From positions 1 to 43,736 of the forward strand of contig NZ_AUFG01000031.1 in the NCBI RefSeq assembly GCF_000426385.1: DNA of 43,736 bases. The letters run 5' to 3'. Every line of letters begins with the position of its first letter. The first letter of the stretch is position 1. The position numbers and the translations under genes were made by a program. Shown here in pieces: positions 32,557 through 42,783 of this stretch. The notes below the pieces were generated by a model that worked only from the letters and a program-made list of their open reading frames with translations, searched no databases and was not told the origin of the DNA. The DNA is from Arsenicicoccus bolidensis DSM 15745. Its GTDB lineage: Bacteria; Actinomycetota; Actinomycetes; Actinomycetales; Dermatophilaceae.

Positions 32557-33782
32557 TGCGGCGCGTCCCCTCGGAGCCGCGGACCGGCTGGCGGGAGACG
32601 GTCGAGTCTCAGGGGCTGGTCTATCCCGTCACCGTCCAGCCCGACGGCACCGAGCGCCCCTACTGGAACGAGCACGCCTACTACGCCCTCACCGCCGCCG
32701 AGGTCGACCAGCTCGAGGCCGCCACCGAGCAGCTGCACGGCATGTGCCTCGAGGCCGCCCGCCACCTCGCCACCGGAGCGATGGGCGACCTCGGGCTCCC
32801 CGAGGGGTCGCTGCGGCTCGCGCAGGCCTCGCTCGACGCCGCCACCCCGTCCCTCTACGGCCGGTTCGACCTGCGCCACGACGGCGAGGGACCGCCCAAG
32901 CTGCTGGAGTACAACGCCGACACCCCCACCGGGCTGCTCGAGTCCGCGGTGATCCAGTGGTTCTGGCTCGAGGACACCCACCCCGACCGCGACCAGTGGA
33001 ACTCCGTGCACGAGAGGCTGATCGCCGCGTGGCAGGACCTGGCGCCGCGCATCACCCAGCCGGTCTGGTTCGCCCACCACGAGGGCGAGACCACCGGCGA
33101 GGAGTGGATGACCGTGACCTACCTGCGCGACACGGCCGAGCAGGCCGGGCTCGCGACGCAGGGCATCACGATGGGGCAGATCGGCTACAACGAGGCGGCC
33201 GAGTACTTCGTCGGGCACGAGGCGCGGATGCTCCGCACCTGCTTCAAGCTCTACCCGTGGGAGGACATGCTCCGCGAGCCGTTCGGCCGCTGGGTCGAGC
33301 CGCGCCCCAACCCGATGTACGGCACCACGTGGATCGAGCCGCCGTGGAAGGTGCTGCTGTCCAACAAGGCGCTGCTGGCCGCCCTGTGGCACCTCTACCC
33401 GGGGCACGAGCTGCTGCTGCCGGCCTACCTCGACGAGCCGCGTGAGCTGACCGAGTGGGTCGCCAAACCGCTGCACGGGCGCGAGGGTGACAACATCCGC
33501 ATCCACGCCGAGGGGATCGAGCACGAGCAGCCCGGCGGCTACGGCGCCGAGGGCTGGTGCTACCAGCAGTGGTGCCCGCTGCCCGAGCTCGACGGCAACA
33601 AGGTCGTGCTCGGCAGCTGGGTCGTCGACGGGCGCGCCGCGGGCGTCGGCATCCGCGAGAGCGACGGCTGGATCACCGACTACGACGCGCGCTTCGTGCC
33701 GCACCTGATCGACACCGCACCACCCAGCGAGGCCCAGCGCACGGCATGGGTCGACGACGACCGGAGGGGATCCCGACGATGA
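32556..33782 (+). CDS. Glutathionylspermidine synthase-like ATP-grasp ligase (YgiC/YjfC type)
   Basis: 408 residues of the GSP_synth family (PF03738-like): a stand-alone C-terminal ligase domain without the N-terminal amidase of E. coli Gss. ATP-grasp features are PKLLEYNADTPTGLLES (metal-binding Glu and Asn), VLLSNKALLAALWHLYPGHELLLPAY, the ATP Lys in EWVAKPLHGREGDNI and GIRESDGWITDYDARFVPH. It should join a carboxylate to an amine, but YgiC-type homologues are reported not to make glutathionylspermidine, so the substrate is unknown. Both ends overlap neighbours (TGATG and ATGA). Confidence 0.88.
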   Translation: MRRVPSEPRTGWRETVESQGLVYPVTVQPDGTERPYWNEHAYYALTAAEVDQLEAATEQLHGMCLEAARHLATGAMGDLGLPEGSLRLAQASLDAATPSLYGRFDLRHDGEGPPKLLEYNADTPTGLLESAVIQWFWLEDTHPDRDQWNSVHERLIAAWQDLAPRITQPVWFAHHEGETTGEEWMTVTYLRDTAEQAGLATQGITMGQIGYNEAAEYFVGHEARMLRTCFKLYPWEDMLREPFGRWVEPRPNPMYGTTWIEPPWKVLLSNKALLAALWHLYPGHELLLPAYLDEPRELTEWVAKPLHGREGDNIRIHAEGIEHEQPGGYGAEGWCYQQWCPLPELDGNKVVLGSWVVDGRAAGVGIRESDGWITDYDARFVPHLIDTAPPSEAQRTAWVDDDRRGSRR

Positions 33783-34204
33783 CCGACATGCTCGAGTCTC
33801 TGCTGTATGCCGCTGTCTACTGCCTGGCCGGGATCGCCCTGCTGGCAGGGGGATTCGTCACGATGGACCTCCTCACGCCGGGGCGGCTCGGCGAGCGCAT
33901 CTACACCGAGCGGTCGATCAACGCGGCCCTCATCGTGGGTGCGGAGTTCCTCGGGCTCGGGGCGATCGCCTTCACGACGATCTGGACCAACGGCAGCGCC
34001 GGCTTCGGCGCGGCGCTGGCCTGGACGCTGGCGTTCGGGATCCTCGGGATCGCCCTGCAGGCCGTGAGCTTCCTGGTGCTCGACGCCATCACGCCAGGCT
34101 CGCTGCGCGCGATTGCGGTCGAGCAGGGCCTGCACCCGGGCGCCATCGTCGCCGCGTCCGCGATGCTTGCGGTGAGCGCCATCGTGTGCGCGTCGATAGC
34201 CTGA
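33779..34204 (+). CDS. DUF350 membrane protein (YjfL-like)
   Basis: 141 residues, four membrane helices (about 8-32, 46-68, 74-100, 118-140). The N-terminal LLYAAVYCLAGIALLAGGFVTMDLLTPG and second-repeat FGILGIALQAVSFLVLDAITPG show the internal duplication of two-helix units typical of DUF350. Function unknown. It is the third gene of the lipoprotein-ligase-DUF350 operon and overlaps the ligase stop as ATGA. Confidence 0.88.
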   Translation: MTDMLESLLYAAVYCLAGIALLAGGFVTMDLLTPGRLGERIYTERSINAALIVGAEFLGLGAIAFTTIWTNGSAGFGAALAWTLAFGILGIALQAVSFLVLDAITPGSLRAIAVEQGLHPGAIVAASAMLAVSAIVCASIA

Positions 34205-34208
34205 CGGC

Positions 34209-35294
34209 GTGACCGACGACACCACCCGCACCTGGCAACCCCTGCCCATCGACCGCCCCGTCCGCGTCGCCCTGCTCGGCCACGGCCTCGCGGGCAGCGT
34301 CTTCCACGGGCCCCTGCTGGCCGCCGACCCCCGGTATGCCGTCGCCGTCGTCATGACGTCCTCGCCCGAGCGCGCGGAGGCGGCCCGCAGCGCCCATCCC
34401 GGTGTCGAGGTCGTCCCGGACGCCGACGCCGTGTGGGAGCGGGCCGGCGACCTGGACCTCGCGGTCGTGGCCACACCCGGCGAGACCCACGCGCGGTTCG
34501 GCATACAGGCTCTCGAGCACGGTCTGGCCTGCGTCCTCGACAAGCCGGCCTGCACGACGGCCGCGGAGGGCGCCGAGCTCCTGGCCACCCAGGCGCGGAC
34601 CGGGGTGCCGCTCACCGTCTTTCACAACCGCCGGTTCGACGGCGACTTCCTCACGGCTCGGCGGCTGCTGCGCGAGGGCCGGCTGGGTGAGATCGTGCGG
34701 ATCGAGTCGTCGTTCGAGGTCTGGAAGCCCACGGTCACCAAGGCATGGAAGGCCGGCGCCAGCCCCGCCGAGGGCGGCGGCGTGCTCTACGACCTCGGAC
34801 CGCACCTGATCGACCAGGCCGTGCAGCTCGCCGGTCCGGTCGAGGACTCGTATGCCGTCCTGCGCGCGCTTCGCGCGGGTGCGCTCTCGGACGACGACGC
34901 GGTCGTGGTGCTGCGGCACGAGTCCGGCGTCGTCAGCCACCTCACCGCCAGCACCCAGGCTCGCCGGCCCGGGCCGCGGATGCGGGTGCTCGGCACCGAG
35001 GGCGCCTGGACCTGCTACGGCCTCGACGGTCAGGAGAAGGCCCTCGGGGCGGGTGCCTTGCCGAGCGACGGGGACTTCGGGGAGGCCGGGTCCGACCGGG
35101 GGAGCGTGCTCACGACCGACGCCGGTGACGAGGCCGTGCCGCTGGAGCGGGGGGACTACCCGCGCTTCTACGCCGAGCTGGCCGACGCCCTGCAGGGGCG
35201 GGGCGAGGTGCCGGTCGACCCGGCCGACGCCGTGGGCGTGGTGGGCCTCATCGCCGACCTGCACCGTCGCCACCCGGTCCGACCGCGCCCGTAG
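34209..35294 (+). CDS. Gfo/Idh/MocA-family oxidoreductase
   Basis: 361-residue NAD(P)-dependent dehydrogenase. The Rossmann motif VRVALLGHGLAGSVFH is near residues 18-33, followed by DLAVVATPGETHARFG, the catalytic-Lys motif VLDKPACTT, and the second-domain GGGVLYDLGPHLIDQAVQL. Substrate, probably a sugar or inositol derivative, cannot be told. The GTG at 34209 is 4 nt after the DUF350 stop, yet TAGCCT (34197-34202) stands 6 nt before it, so it may have its own leaderless promoter inside the operon. The codon ATA, rare here, occurs at 34503 within a GGCATAC motif. Confidence 0.9.
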   Translation: MTDDTTRTWQPLPIDRPVRVALLGHGLAGSVFHGPLLAADPRYAVAVVMTSSPERAEAARSAHPGVEVVPDADAVWERAGDLDLAVVATPGETHARFGIQALEHGLACVLDKPACTTAAEGAELLATQARTGVPLTVFHNRRFDGDFLTARRLLREGRLGEIVRIESSFEVWKPTVTKAWKAGASPAEGGGVLYDLGPHLIDQAVQLAGPVEDSYAVLRALRAGALSDDDAVVVLRHESGVVSHLTASTQARRPGPRMRVLGTEGAWTCYGLDGQEKALGAGALPSDGDFGEAGSDRGSVLTTDAGDEAVPLERGDYPRFYAELADALQGRGEVPVDPADAVGVVGLIADLHRRHPVRPRP

Positions 35295-35304
35295 ACTCGA
35301 GGGC

Positions 35305-36630
35305 GTGCTGCAGGACTACGCCTATCTCGACCACGCCGCCACGACCACCGTCCACCCGGAGGTGATCGAGGCCGTCGCGGCCCGCCGCGCCGTCGTCGGC
35401 AACCCGTCCAGCCTGCACACCGCCGGCCGTGCGGCCCGCCGCGTCGTCGAGGAGTGCCGCGAGCAGATCGCCGAGGCGGTCGGGGCCCGCCCCTCGGAGG
35501 TGGTCTTCACCTCCGGCGGGACCGAGGCCGACAACCTGGCGGTCATCGGGGGCTATCGCGCGCGTCGGGCCGCCGACCCCGCCCGCCGACGCGTCCTGAC
35601 CAGCACCGTCGAGCACCCCGCCGTCCTGGACGCCGTGGAGCACCTCGTCACGCACGAGGACGCCGAGGTGACCTGGCTCGAGGTCGACGAGACCGGTCGG
35701 GTGCGCCTCGACCAGGCCCGCGCCGCCATCGAGGACGACCCCGGCTCGGTCGCCCTCGTCTCGCTGATGTGGGCCAACAACGAGGTCGGCACGATCCAGC
35801 CGGTCGCCGAGGTGGCCGCGGTCGCCGCCGCGCACGGCATCCCCGTGCACACCGACGCCGTGCAGGCGGTGGGGCACGTGCCGGTGGGCTTCGCGGAGTC
35901 GGGCGCCACCCTGCTCTCGCTCACCGCGCACAAGCTCGGCGGGCCCGTCGGCACCGGGGCGCTGCTGGTGCGCCGCGACGCCGCCGTCTCGCCGCTCACC
36001 CACGGTGGGGGCCAGGAGCGCCAGATCCGGTCGGGCACCCTCGACACCGCCGGCATCGTCGGCCTGGCCACGGCGCTCGAGATCGCCTGCCGGTCGAGGG
36101 AGTCCGAGACGGAGCGGCTCGTGGCGCTGCGCGACCGGCTCCTGCACGGGGCGCTCGCCCTGGGGCTCGGCATCCGCGTCGGCGGGGACTGGGAGCCGGG
36201 CGACGCGACCCGCCGGCTGCCCGGCAACGCCCACCTGCTCGTGCCCGGCTGCGAGGGCGACTCGTTGCTCTATCTCATGGACGCGGCCGGCGTGCTCTGC
36301 TCCACGGGCTCGGCCTGCCACGCCGGCGTGCCGCAGCCCTCGCACGTGCTGCTCGCCATGGGGCTCAGCGAGACCGAGGCGCGGGGAGCCCTGCGCCTCA
36401 CCCTCGGCCACACCTCGACCGAGGCCGACGTCGAGCGCGCCCTCGCCGCCCTGCCCGGCGCGGTGGAGCGGGCGCGGCGCGCCGGGTCGCTGTCGGGGGA
36501 GGCGCCGCGCGAGACCTCTGCGCCCGAGAGGGTCCAGCCCGCCCAGACCGGCCACACCTCGACCGGCCGGACCACCGAGACCGCCCAGGCCCCGCGGGTC
36601 GACCTGTCCGACGCGGAGGTCGCGAGCTGA
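35305..36630 (+). CDS. Cysteine desulfurase (IscS/NifS type)
   Basis: 441-residue PLP enzyme that takes sulfur from cysteine and hands it to MnmA, whose gene overlaps. Features: [27 protein letters not shown], the PLP Lys in [31 protein letters not shown], and the catalytic Cys loop [19 protein letters not shown] (about 330). Family length is near 390; the extra 45 residues are a Pro/Thr-rich tail without known domain. The GTG at 35305 follows TAGACT (35292-35297) by 7 nt, so it is probably leaderless. Confidence 0.94.
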   Translation: MLQDYAYLDHAATTTVHPEVIEAVAARRAVVGNPSSLHTAGRAARRVVEECREQIAEAVGARPSEVVFTSGGTEADNLAVIGGYRARRAADPARRRVLTSTVEHPAVLDAVEHLVTHEDAEVTWLEVDETGRVRLDQARAAIEDDPGSVALVSLMWANNEVGTIQPVAEVAAVAAAHGIPVHTDAVQAVGHVPVGFAESGATLLSLTAHKLGGPVGTGALLVRRDAAVSPLTHGGGQERQIRSGTLDTAGIVGLATALEIACRSRESETERLVALRDRLLHGALALGLGIRVGGDWEPGDATRRLPGNAHLLVPGCEGDSLLYLMDAAGVLCSTGSACHAGVPQPSHVLLAMGLSETEARGALRLTLGHTSTEADVERALAALPGAVERARRAGSLSGEAPRETSAPERVQPAQTGHTSTGRTTETAQAPRVDLSDAEVAS

Positions 36631-37970
36631 TGCGCATCGTCGCCGCCATGAGCGGGGGCGTCGACTCGGCCGTCGCCGCGTCGCGCATGCTCGAGGCCGG
36701 GCACGACGTCGTGGGCGTCCACCTCGCGCTGTCCACGTCCGCCGCCACGCTGCGCGAGTCTGCCCGCGGCTGCTGCACGCTCGAGGACGCGGGCGACGCC
36801 CGCCGGGTGGCCGACCGGCTCGGGATCCCGTTCTACGTCTGGGACATGGCCGCGCGGTTCAAGGCCGACGTCGTCGACGACTTCGTCCAGGAGTATGCCG
36901 CCGGCCGGACCCCCAACCCGTGCCTGCGCTGCAACGAGCGCATCAAGTTCGCGGCGCTGCTCGACAAGGCGCTGGCGCTGGGCTTCGACGGCGTGGCGAC
37001 CGGGCACTACGCCCAGGTCGTGGAGACCACCGGTGCCGACGGGACGAGGCGGCGCGAGCTGCACCGCGCCGTGGACCAGGCCAAGGACCAGAGCTATGTC
37101 CTCGGGGTGCTCGACGCCGACCAGCTCGCGCGGTCGTTCTTCCCCCTCGGCGACTCCATCAAGCCGCAGATCCGCGAGGAGGCGGCGGCCCGCGGCTTCG
37201 CCGTGGCCAAGAAGCCCGACTCGCACGACATCTGCTTCATCGCCGACGGCGACACGCGCGGCTGGCTGGCGCAGCGGCTGGGGGAGCAGCCCGGCGAGAT
37301 CGTCGACGAGACCGGCTCGGTCGTCGGCAGCCACCAGGGCGCCTACGCCTACACGGTCGGGCAGCGCCGCGGCCTGCGCCTCGGCCGGCCCGCCGCGGAC
37401 GGGGCGCCGCGCTACGTCGTCGACGTGGACGTGCCCCGCAACCAGGTCGTGATCGGCCCCGCCGACCTGCTCGGCATCGACGCGATCCGCGGCGACCACG
37501 CCCGCTGGTGCGGCGCGCCGCCCGCCGGCGAGGTCGAAGTGGGGGCCCAGCTGCGGGCGCACGGCGAGGAGCTCCCGGCCCGGGCCTGGGTCGACGGGGA
37601 CGCCGTGCAGGTCCGGCTGCTCGAGCGCACGCGTGGCGTCGCGCCCGGCCAGTCGGTCGTGCTCTACGACGGCACCCGCGTCGTCGGGTCCGCCACCATC
37701 GCCGAGACCTGGCGCGATGGCGGTGCTCGGCATGAGGGTCGCCGGGACCGGGTATGCGGCATACCTCACCAGCGGACGGCACCCAAGGTCGTCCGCACGA
37801 CCGGCAAGGAGATGACCATGACGGACATCGACCCCCAGGGCACCGAGCTGCGCAACCACGAGCTGGCCGACGAGGACTCGCGCCAGCACACCGAGACGGC
37901 GGTCGAGGGCGACTCCGAGGGCCAGCAGGACGCCGAGCGTGTCCACTCCGAGGACCCCGCCGAGGGCTGA
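36630..37970 (+). CDS. tRNA 2-thiouridylase MnmA with C-terminal read-through extension
   Basis: 446 codons. Residues 1 to about 360 are MnmA, which thiolates U34 of tRNAs for Lys, Glu and Gln: PP-loop SGGVDS (8-13), the first catalytic Cys in [18 protein letters not shown], the second Cys in [10 protein letters not shown], and the central and beta-barrel domains through GSATIAET. A stop is expected near 37715 but none is present. The frame runs on through a spacer-like stretch ([15 protein letters not shown]...) into an acidic 50-residue segment that has its own ribosome-binding site. The start overlaps the desulfurase stop (TGATG), which fits sulfur transfer between the two products. Confidence 0.9.
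   Translation: MRIVAAMSGGVDSAVAASRMLEAGHDVVGVHLALSTSAATLRESARGCCTLEDAGDARRVADRLGIPFYVWDMAARFKADVVDDFVQEYAAGRTPNPCLRCNERIKFAALLDKALALGFDGVATGHYAQVVETTGADGTRRRELHRAVDQAKDQSYVLGVLDADQLARSFFPLGDSIKPQIREEAAARGFAVAKKPDSHDICFIADGDTRGWLAQRLGEQPGEIVDETGSVVGSHQGAYAYTVGQRRGLRLGRPAADGAPRYVVDVDVPRNQVVIGPADLLGIDAIRGDHARWCGAPPAGEVEVGAQLRAHGEELPARAWVDGDAVQVRLLERTRGVAPGQSVVLYDGTRVVGSATIAETWRDGGARHEGRRDRVCGIPHQRTAPKVVRTTGKEMTMTDIDPQGTELRNHELADEDSRQHTETAVEGDSEGQQDAERVHSEDPAEG
37752..37764. repeat. Face-to-face GTATG/CATAC palindrome
   Basis: GTATGCGGCATAC, a near-perfect palindrome in the spacer-like part of the mnmA read-through. It joins two copies of the window-wide GTATG motif head to head. Its location, where one would expect intergenic DNA, supports the view that the mnmA frame has run into former noncoding sequence. 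Confidence 0.6.
37818..37970 (+). CDS. Acidic 50-residue protein, in frame with mnmA
   Basis: AAGGAG (37806-37811) lies 6 nt before the ATG at 37818. The resulting peptide starts [16 protein letters not shown], is rich in Asp, Glu, Gln and His and ends DPAEG. I do not recognise it. It probably was, and may still be, an independent small gene, now also readable as the tail of MnmA. A strong terminator follows 15 bp after its stop. Confidence 0.45.
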   Translation: MTDIDPQGTELRNHELADEDSRQHTETAVEGDSEGQQDAERVHSEDPAEG

Positions 37971-37984
37971 ACCGCTTTTCGAGA

Positions 37985-38031
37985 GGCGACAGACGGGGGT
38001 GATCCGCGACGGATGACCCCCGTCTGTCGCC
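37985..38031 (+). terminator. Strong terminator after mnmA
   Basis: A 16-bp perfect stem (GGCGACAGACGGGGGT with its complement), a single G/G mismatch, 5 more pairs and a CGA loop. It closes the desulfurase-mnmA unit. Confidence 0.9.
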
Positions 38032-38077
38032 TTCCGACGTGTACGAGCCGGATGCCGGAGCGCGCTACCGTCGAGGT

Positions 38078-39064
38078 GTGACGAGAGCGACAGGCATGGG
38101 TTCGTGGCCGGGCACCGACGTGCGCGAGACGCAGCGCGGGGTGCGGTCGCTGCTCGCTGAGGAGGGGCTGCCCTACCTGCCCGAGCTGCCCGACCGCGGG
38201 CCCGGGGCCGACATGATCGGGCGCGCCGCGGCGCTGCTCGTGGACCTGCACGTCGACCTGCAGCCGATGGGCTGGCGGTTCGTCGACCGGCCCGGACGCG
38301 ACGCCGACCGCGCACGCTCGTGGTGGGGGCAGGACCTCGACGAGCTGGCCGAGACCTTCGACGGCTACGAGGGCGAGCTCAAGGTGCAGGTCGCCGGGCC
38401 GTGGACCCTCGCGTCGTCGGTCTGGCTGCACCGGGGCGAGCGCAGCGTCGTCGACCCGGGGGCCGTCCGCGACCTGGCGGGCTCGCTCGCCGAGGGCATC
38501 AAGGGTCACGTCGCCGAGGTGGAGCGCCTCGTCCCGGGGGCGCGCGTCGTGCTGCAGCTCGACGAGCCGTCCCTCCCCGGAGTGCTCGCCGGTCGCCTGC
38601 CCACCGCCAGCGGCTTCGGTCGGATCCCCGCCGTCGACTCGTATGTCGCCGCCAACCTCGTGGGGGAGGTGCTGCAGGCGGCGGGGGACCGGCATACGGT
38701 CGTCCACTGCTGCGCCAAGGGCACGCCGCTCGCCCTGCTGCGCACCACGGGCGCCTCGGCGCTCGCCGTCGACGCCACCGTCCTGGGTCCCAAGGGCTGG
38801 GAGTCGCTCGCCACCACCCTCGAGGCGGGCACCGACGTGTGGCTCGGCAGCTATGCCTCGGCGTCGCCGCTGCCCACCGTCGCCGCCGTCCACGACGGAC
38901 TCGTGCGCCGCTGGCACGAGCTCGGGCTCGCGGCCAGCGACCTCGCGGAGGTGACGATCTCGCCGGCGTGCGGCCTGGTCGGGCTGTCGCCCGCCGACGC
39001 CGTCGCCGCGCAGCGCCTGGCGGTGCAGGTGGCCGAGGCGGTCACCGAGACGGCCCTGGGGTGA
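38078..39064 (+). CDS. MetE-like (cobalamin-independent methionine synthase C-terminal domain) protein
   Basis: 328 residues resembling only the C-terminal catalytic half of MetE. Actinobacterial homologues are often labelled methionine synthase, but their true reaction is unclear. Seen are the opening GMGSWPGTDVRE, VVLQLDEPSLPG (substrate/metal region), VVHCCAKG (zinc His and Cys) and ISPACGLVGLSP (zinc Cys). The GTG at 38078 follows TACCGT (38066-38071) by 6 nt. Its stop overlaps the transporter start (GTGA). Confidence 0.82.
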   Translation: MTRATGMGSWPGTDVRETQRGVRSLLAEEGLPYLPELPDRGPGADMIGRAAALLVDLHVDLQPMGWRFVDRPGRDADRARSWWGQDLDELAETFDGYEGELKVQVAGPWTLASSVWLHRGERSVVDPGAVRDLAGSLAEGIKGHVAEVERLVPGARVVLQLDEPSLPGVLAGRLPTASGFGRIPAVDSYVAANLVGEVLQAAGDRHTVVHCCAKGTPLALLRTTGASALAVDATVLGPKGWESLATTLEAGTDVWLGSYASASPLPTVAAVHDGLVRRWHELGLAASDLAEVTISPACGLVGLSPADAVAAQRLAVQVAEAVTETALG

Positions 39065-40029
39065 GCGCCACCCGCGTCCCCTGGCAGGTCAAGTGGATCG
39101 GGCTCGTCCTGATCTGGGGCTCGAGCTTCCTGCTCATGAAGGTCGGGCTCGACGCCCTCGCACCCCTGCAGATCTCGACGCTGCGCGTGGTGTCCGGCGC
39201 GGTGGTCGTCGTGACCCTGCTGCACCTCGGCCGGGGTCGCCTGCCCAGCGAGCGGCGCGCGTGGCTCCACCTGCAGGTCGTCGGATTCTTCTTGTGCACG
39301 GCGCCGTTCACGTTGTTCGCGCTCGGCGAGACGCGGGTCAGCTCGGCGCTCGCCGGCATCGGCAACGCCGTCACGCCCATCGCCACCGTCGTGCTGACCA
39401 TGCTGTTCGTGCGGGACGAGCACTACTCGCTGCCTCGCCTGGCGGGCGTGGTGCTGGGGTTCGTCGGCGTCGTCGTGATCATGCAGCCGTGGGCGGTGCA
39501 CGAGCGGCCGGACCTGCTGGGCTTCGCGATGACGCTGGCCGCGGGCACGTGCTACGGCATCGGCTGGACCTGGCACCGGCTGCACCTCAAGCGCTACGAC
39601 CCGGGCGGGCTGAGCGTGCCGGCCGGCCAGCTCGTCAGCGCCTCGGGCCAGCTCGTGCTGCTGCTCACGGCGTGGTGGGCGCTCGGCGGGTCCGGCCTCT
39701 CGGCGCCGTGGTCCACGCACCTGGCCCGCCCCGGCGGCTCGGTGCTGTGGCCGCTGCTGGCCGTGCTCGTGCTCGGGACGGTCGGCACGGGGTGGGCGTT
39801 CACCGCGCAGTTCGACGTGGTGCGGGCCGCCGGGGCGACGGTGGGGACCTCGGTCACCTATCTCATCCCGGTCGTGTCGGTGCTCCTCGGCGTGCTCGTG
39901 CTGGACGAGCACGTGACGGCCTGGACGCTGGTGGGTTTCGCGTTCGTCCTGGCGGGGGCCGTGCTCATCGGCCTCGGCAACCGCTGGGCGACGTCGCACG
40001 CCGCCCGGCGCGCTGCGCGAATCCACTGA
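39061..40029 (+). CDS. EamA/DMT-family transporter
   Basis: 322 residues with ten predicted membrane helices in two EamA repeats (about 8-145 and 155-305). IWGSSFLLMKVGL in the first helix and LIPVVSVLLGVLVLDEHVT near the end are characteristic. It probably exports an amino acid or other small metabolite. It is translationally coupled to the MetE-like gene, so a link to methionine or thiol metabolism is possible but only inferred. Confidence 0.88.
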   Translation: MSATRVPWQVKWIGLVLIWGSSFLLMKVGLDALAPLQISTLRVVSGAVVVVTLLHLGRGRLPSERRAWLHLQVVGFFLCTAPFTLFALGETRVSSALAGIGNAVTPIATVVLTMLFVRDEHYSLPRLAGVVLGFVGVVVIMQPWAVHERPDLLGFAMTLAAGTCYGIGWTWHRLHLKRYDPGGLSVPAGQLVSASGQLVLLLTAWWALGGSGLSAPWSTHLARPGGSVLWPLLAVLVLGTVGTGWAFTAQFDVVRAAGATVGTSVTYLIPVVSVLLGVLVLDEHVTAWTLVGFAFVLAGAVLIGLGNRWATSHAARRAARIH

Positions 40030-40083
40030 CCCCGTTCGGCAACCACGTGGCGTCGTCCCCAAGGCGTCATCACTCGCCGGAGG

Positions 40084-40416
40084 TCACTTGGCAGGGAGGG
40101 AGCGCGCGAAGTCCAGCCCCACCTCGAGCCAGGTGCGCAGCCCCTCGTCCGTCGCCAGCGTGCGCTCGTCGACGACCAGCCAGTTCTGCATCTCGCGGCC
40201 CTTCATCACCATCCGGCTCGCCCCGTCCTCGGCCACCAGGCGGTCCGCCTCCTCCGGGTCGCAGCGCAGCATCAGCCCGCCGGCGCTGACGGCGGCCACG
40301 GCCATGTTGCCCGACGCGAGGAAGGCCAGCCCGCCGAACATCTTCTTCTCCGTCACGTCCAGGTCGTCCTGCACGTACGCCCGGATGCGGGCGGCCAGGT
40401 TCTCGTCATACGCCAT
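40084..40416 (-). CDS. TfoX N-terminal domain protein
   Basis: 110 residues, one TfoX/Sxy N-terminal domain: MAYDENLAARIRAYVQ, the hallmark KKMFGGLAFLASGNMAVA and MVMKGREMQNWLVV. In proteobacteria TfoX controls competence; actinobacterial single-domain members are unexplored. ATG at 40416 preferred to a GTG two codons earlier. It converges with the EamA gene and diverges from ligA. Confidence 0.82.
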   Translation of the reverse strand: MAYDENLAARIRAYVQDDLDVTEKKMFGGLAFLASGNMAVAAVSAGGLMLRCDPEEADRLVAEDGASRMVMKGREMQNWLVVDERTLATDEGLRTWLEVGLDFARSLPAK

Positions 40417-40430
40417 GCCCACGATGATGA

Positions 40431-42665
<2,235 letters not shown>

Positions 42666-42757
42666 GCTGCTGGTTGCGGGTACTCCTGGCGACTGGTCCT
42701 GACGGTCGGTGAGGGTCTCGGCGGATGGGTGTTTCCGCTGGTCAGGGGTGGTTTCCG

Positions 42758-42783
42758 GTCATACTTTTCGCTATCATGTTCGT
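42758..42783 (+). promoter_or_regulatory. AT-rich promoter of the DUF222 gene
   Basis: TATCAT (42772-42777) lies 6 nt before the ATG, giving a leaderless arrangement. The surrounding 25 bases are markedly AT-rich for this window. GTCATAC at 42758-42764 and GTATGAC at 42782-42788 face each other across it. Confidence 0.65.

Noticed and set aside
37971-38077. A riboswitch upstream of the MetE-like gene
   Set aside because: The only structure is a simple terminator belonging to mnmA. The predicted transcript is leaderless, which leaves no room for a riboswitch.
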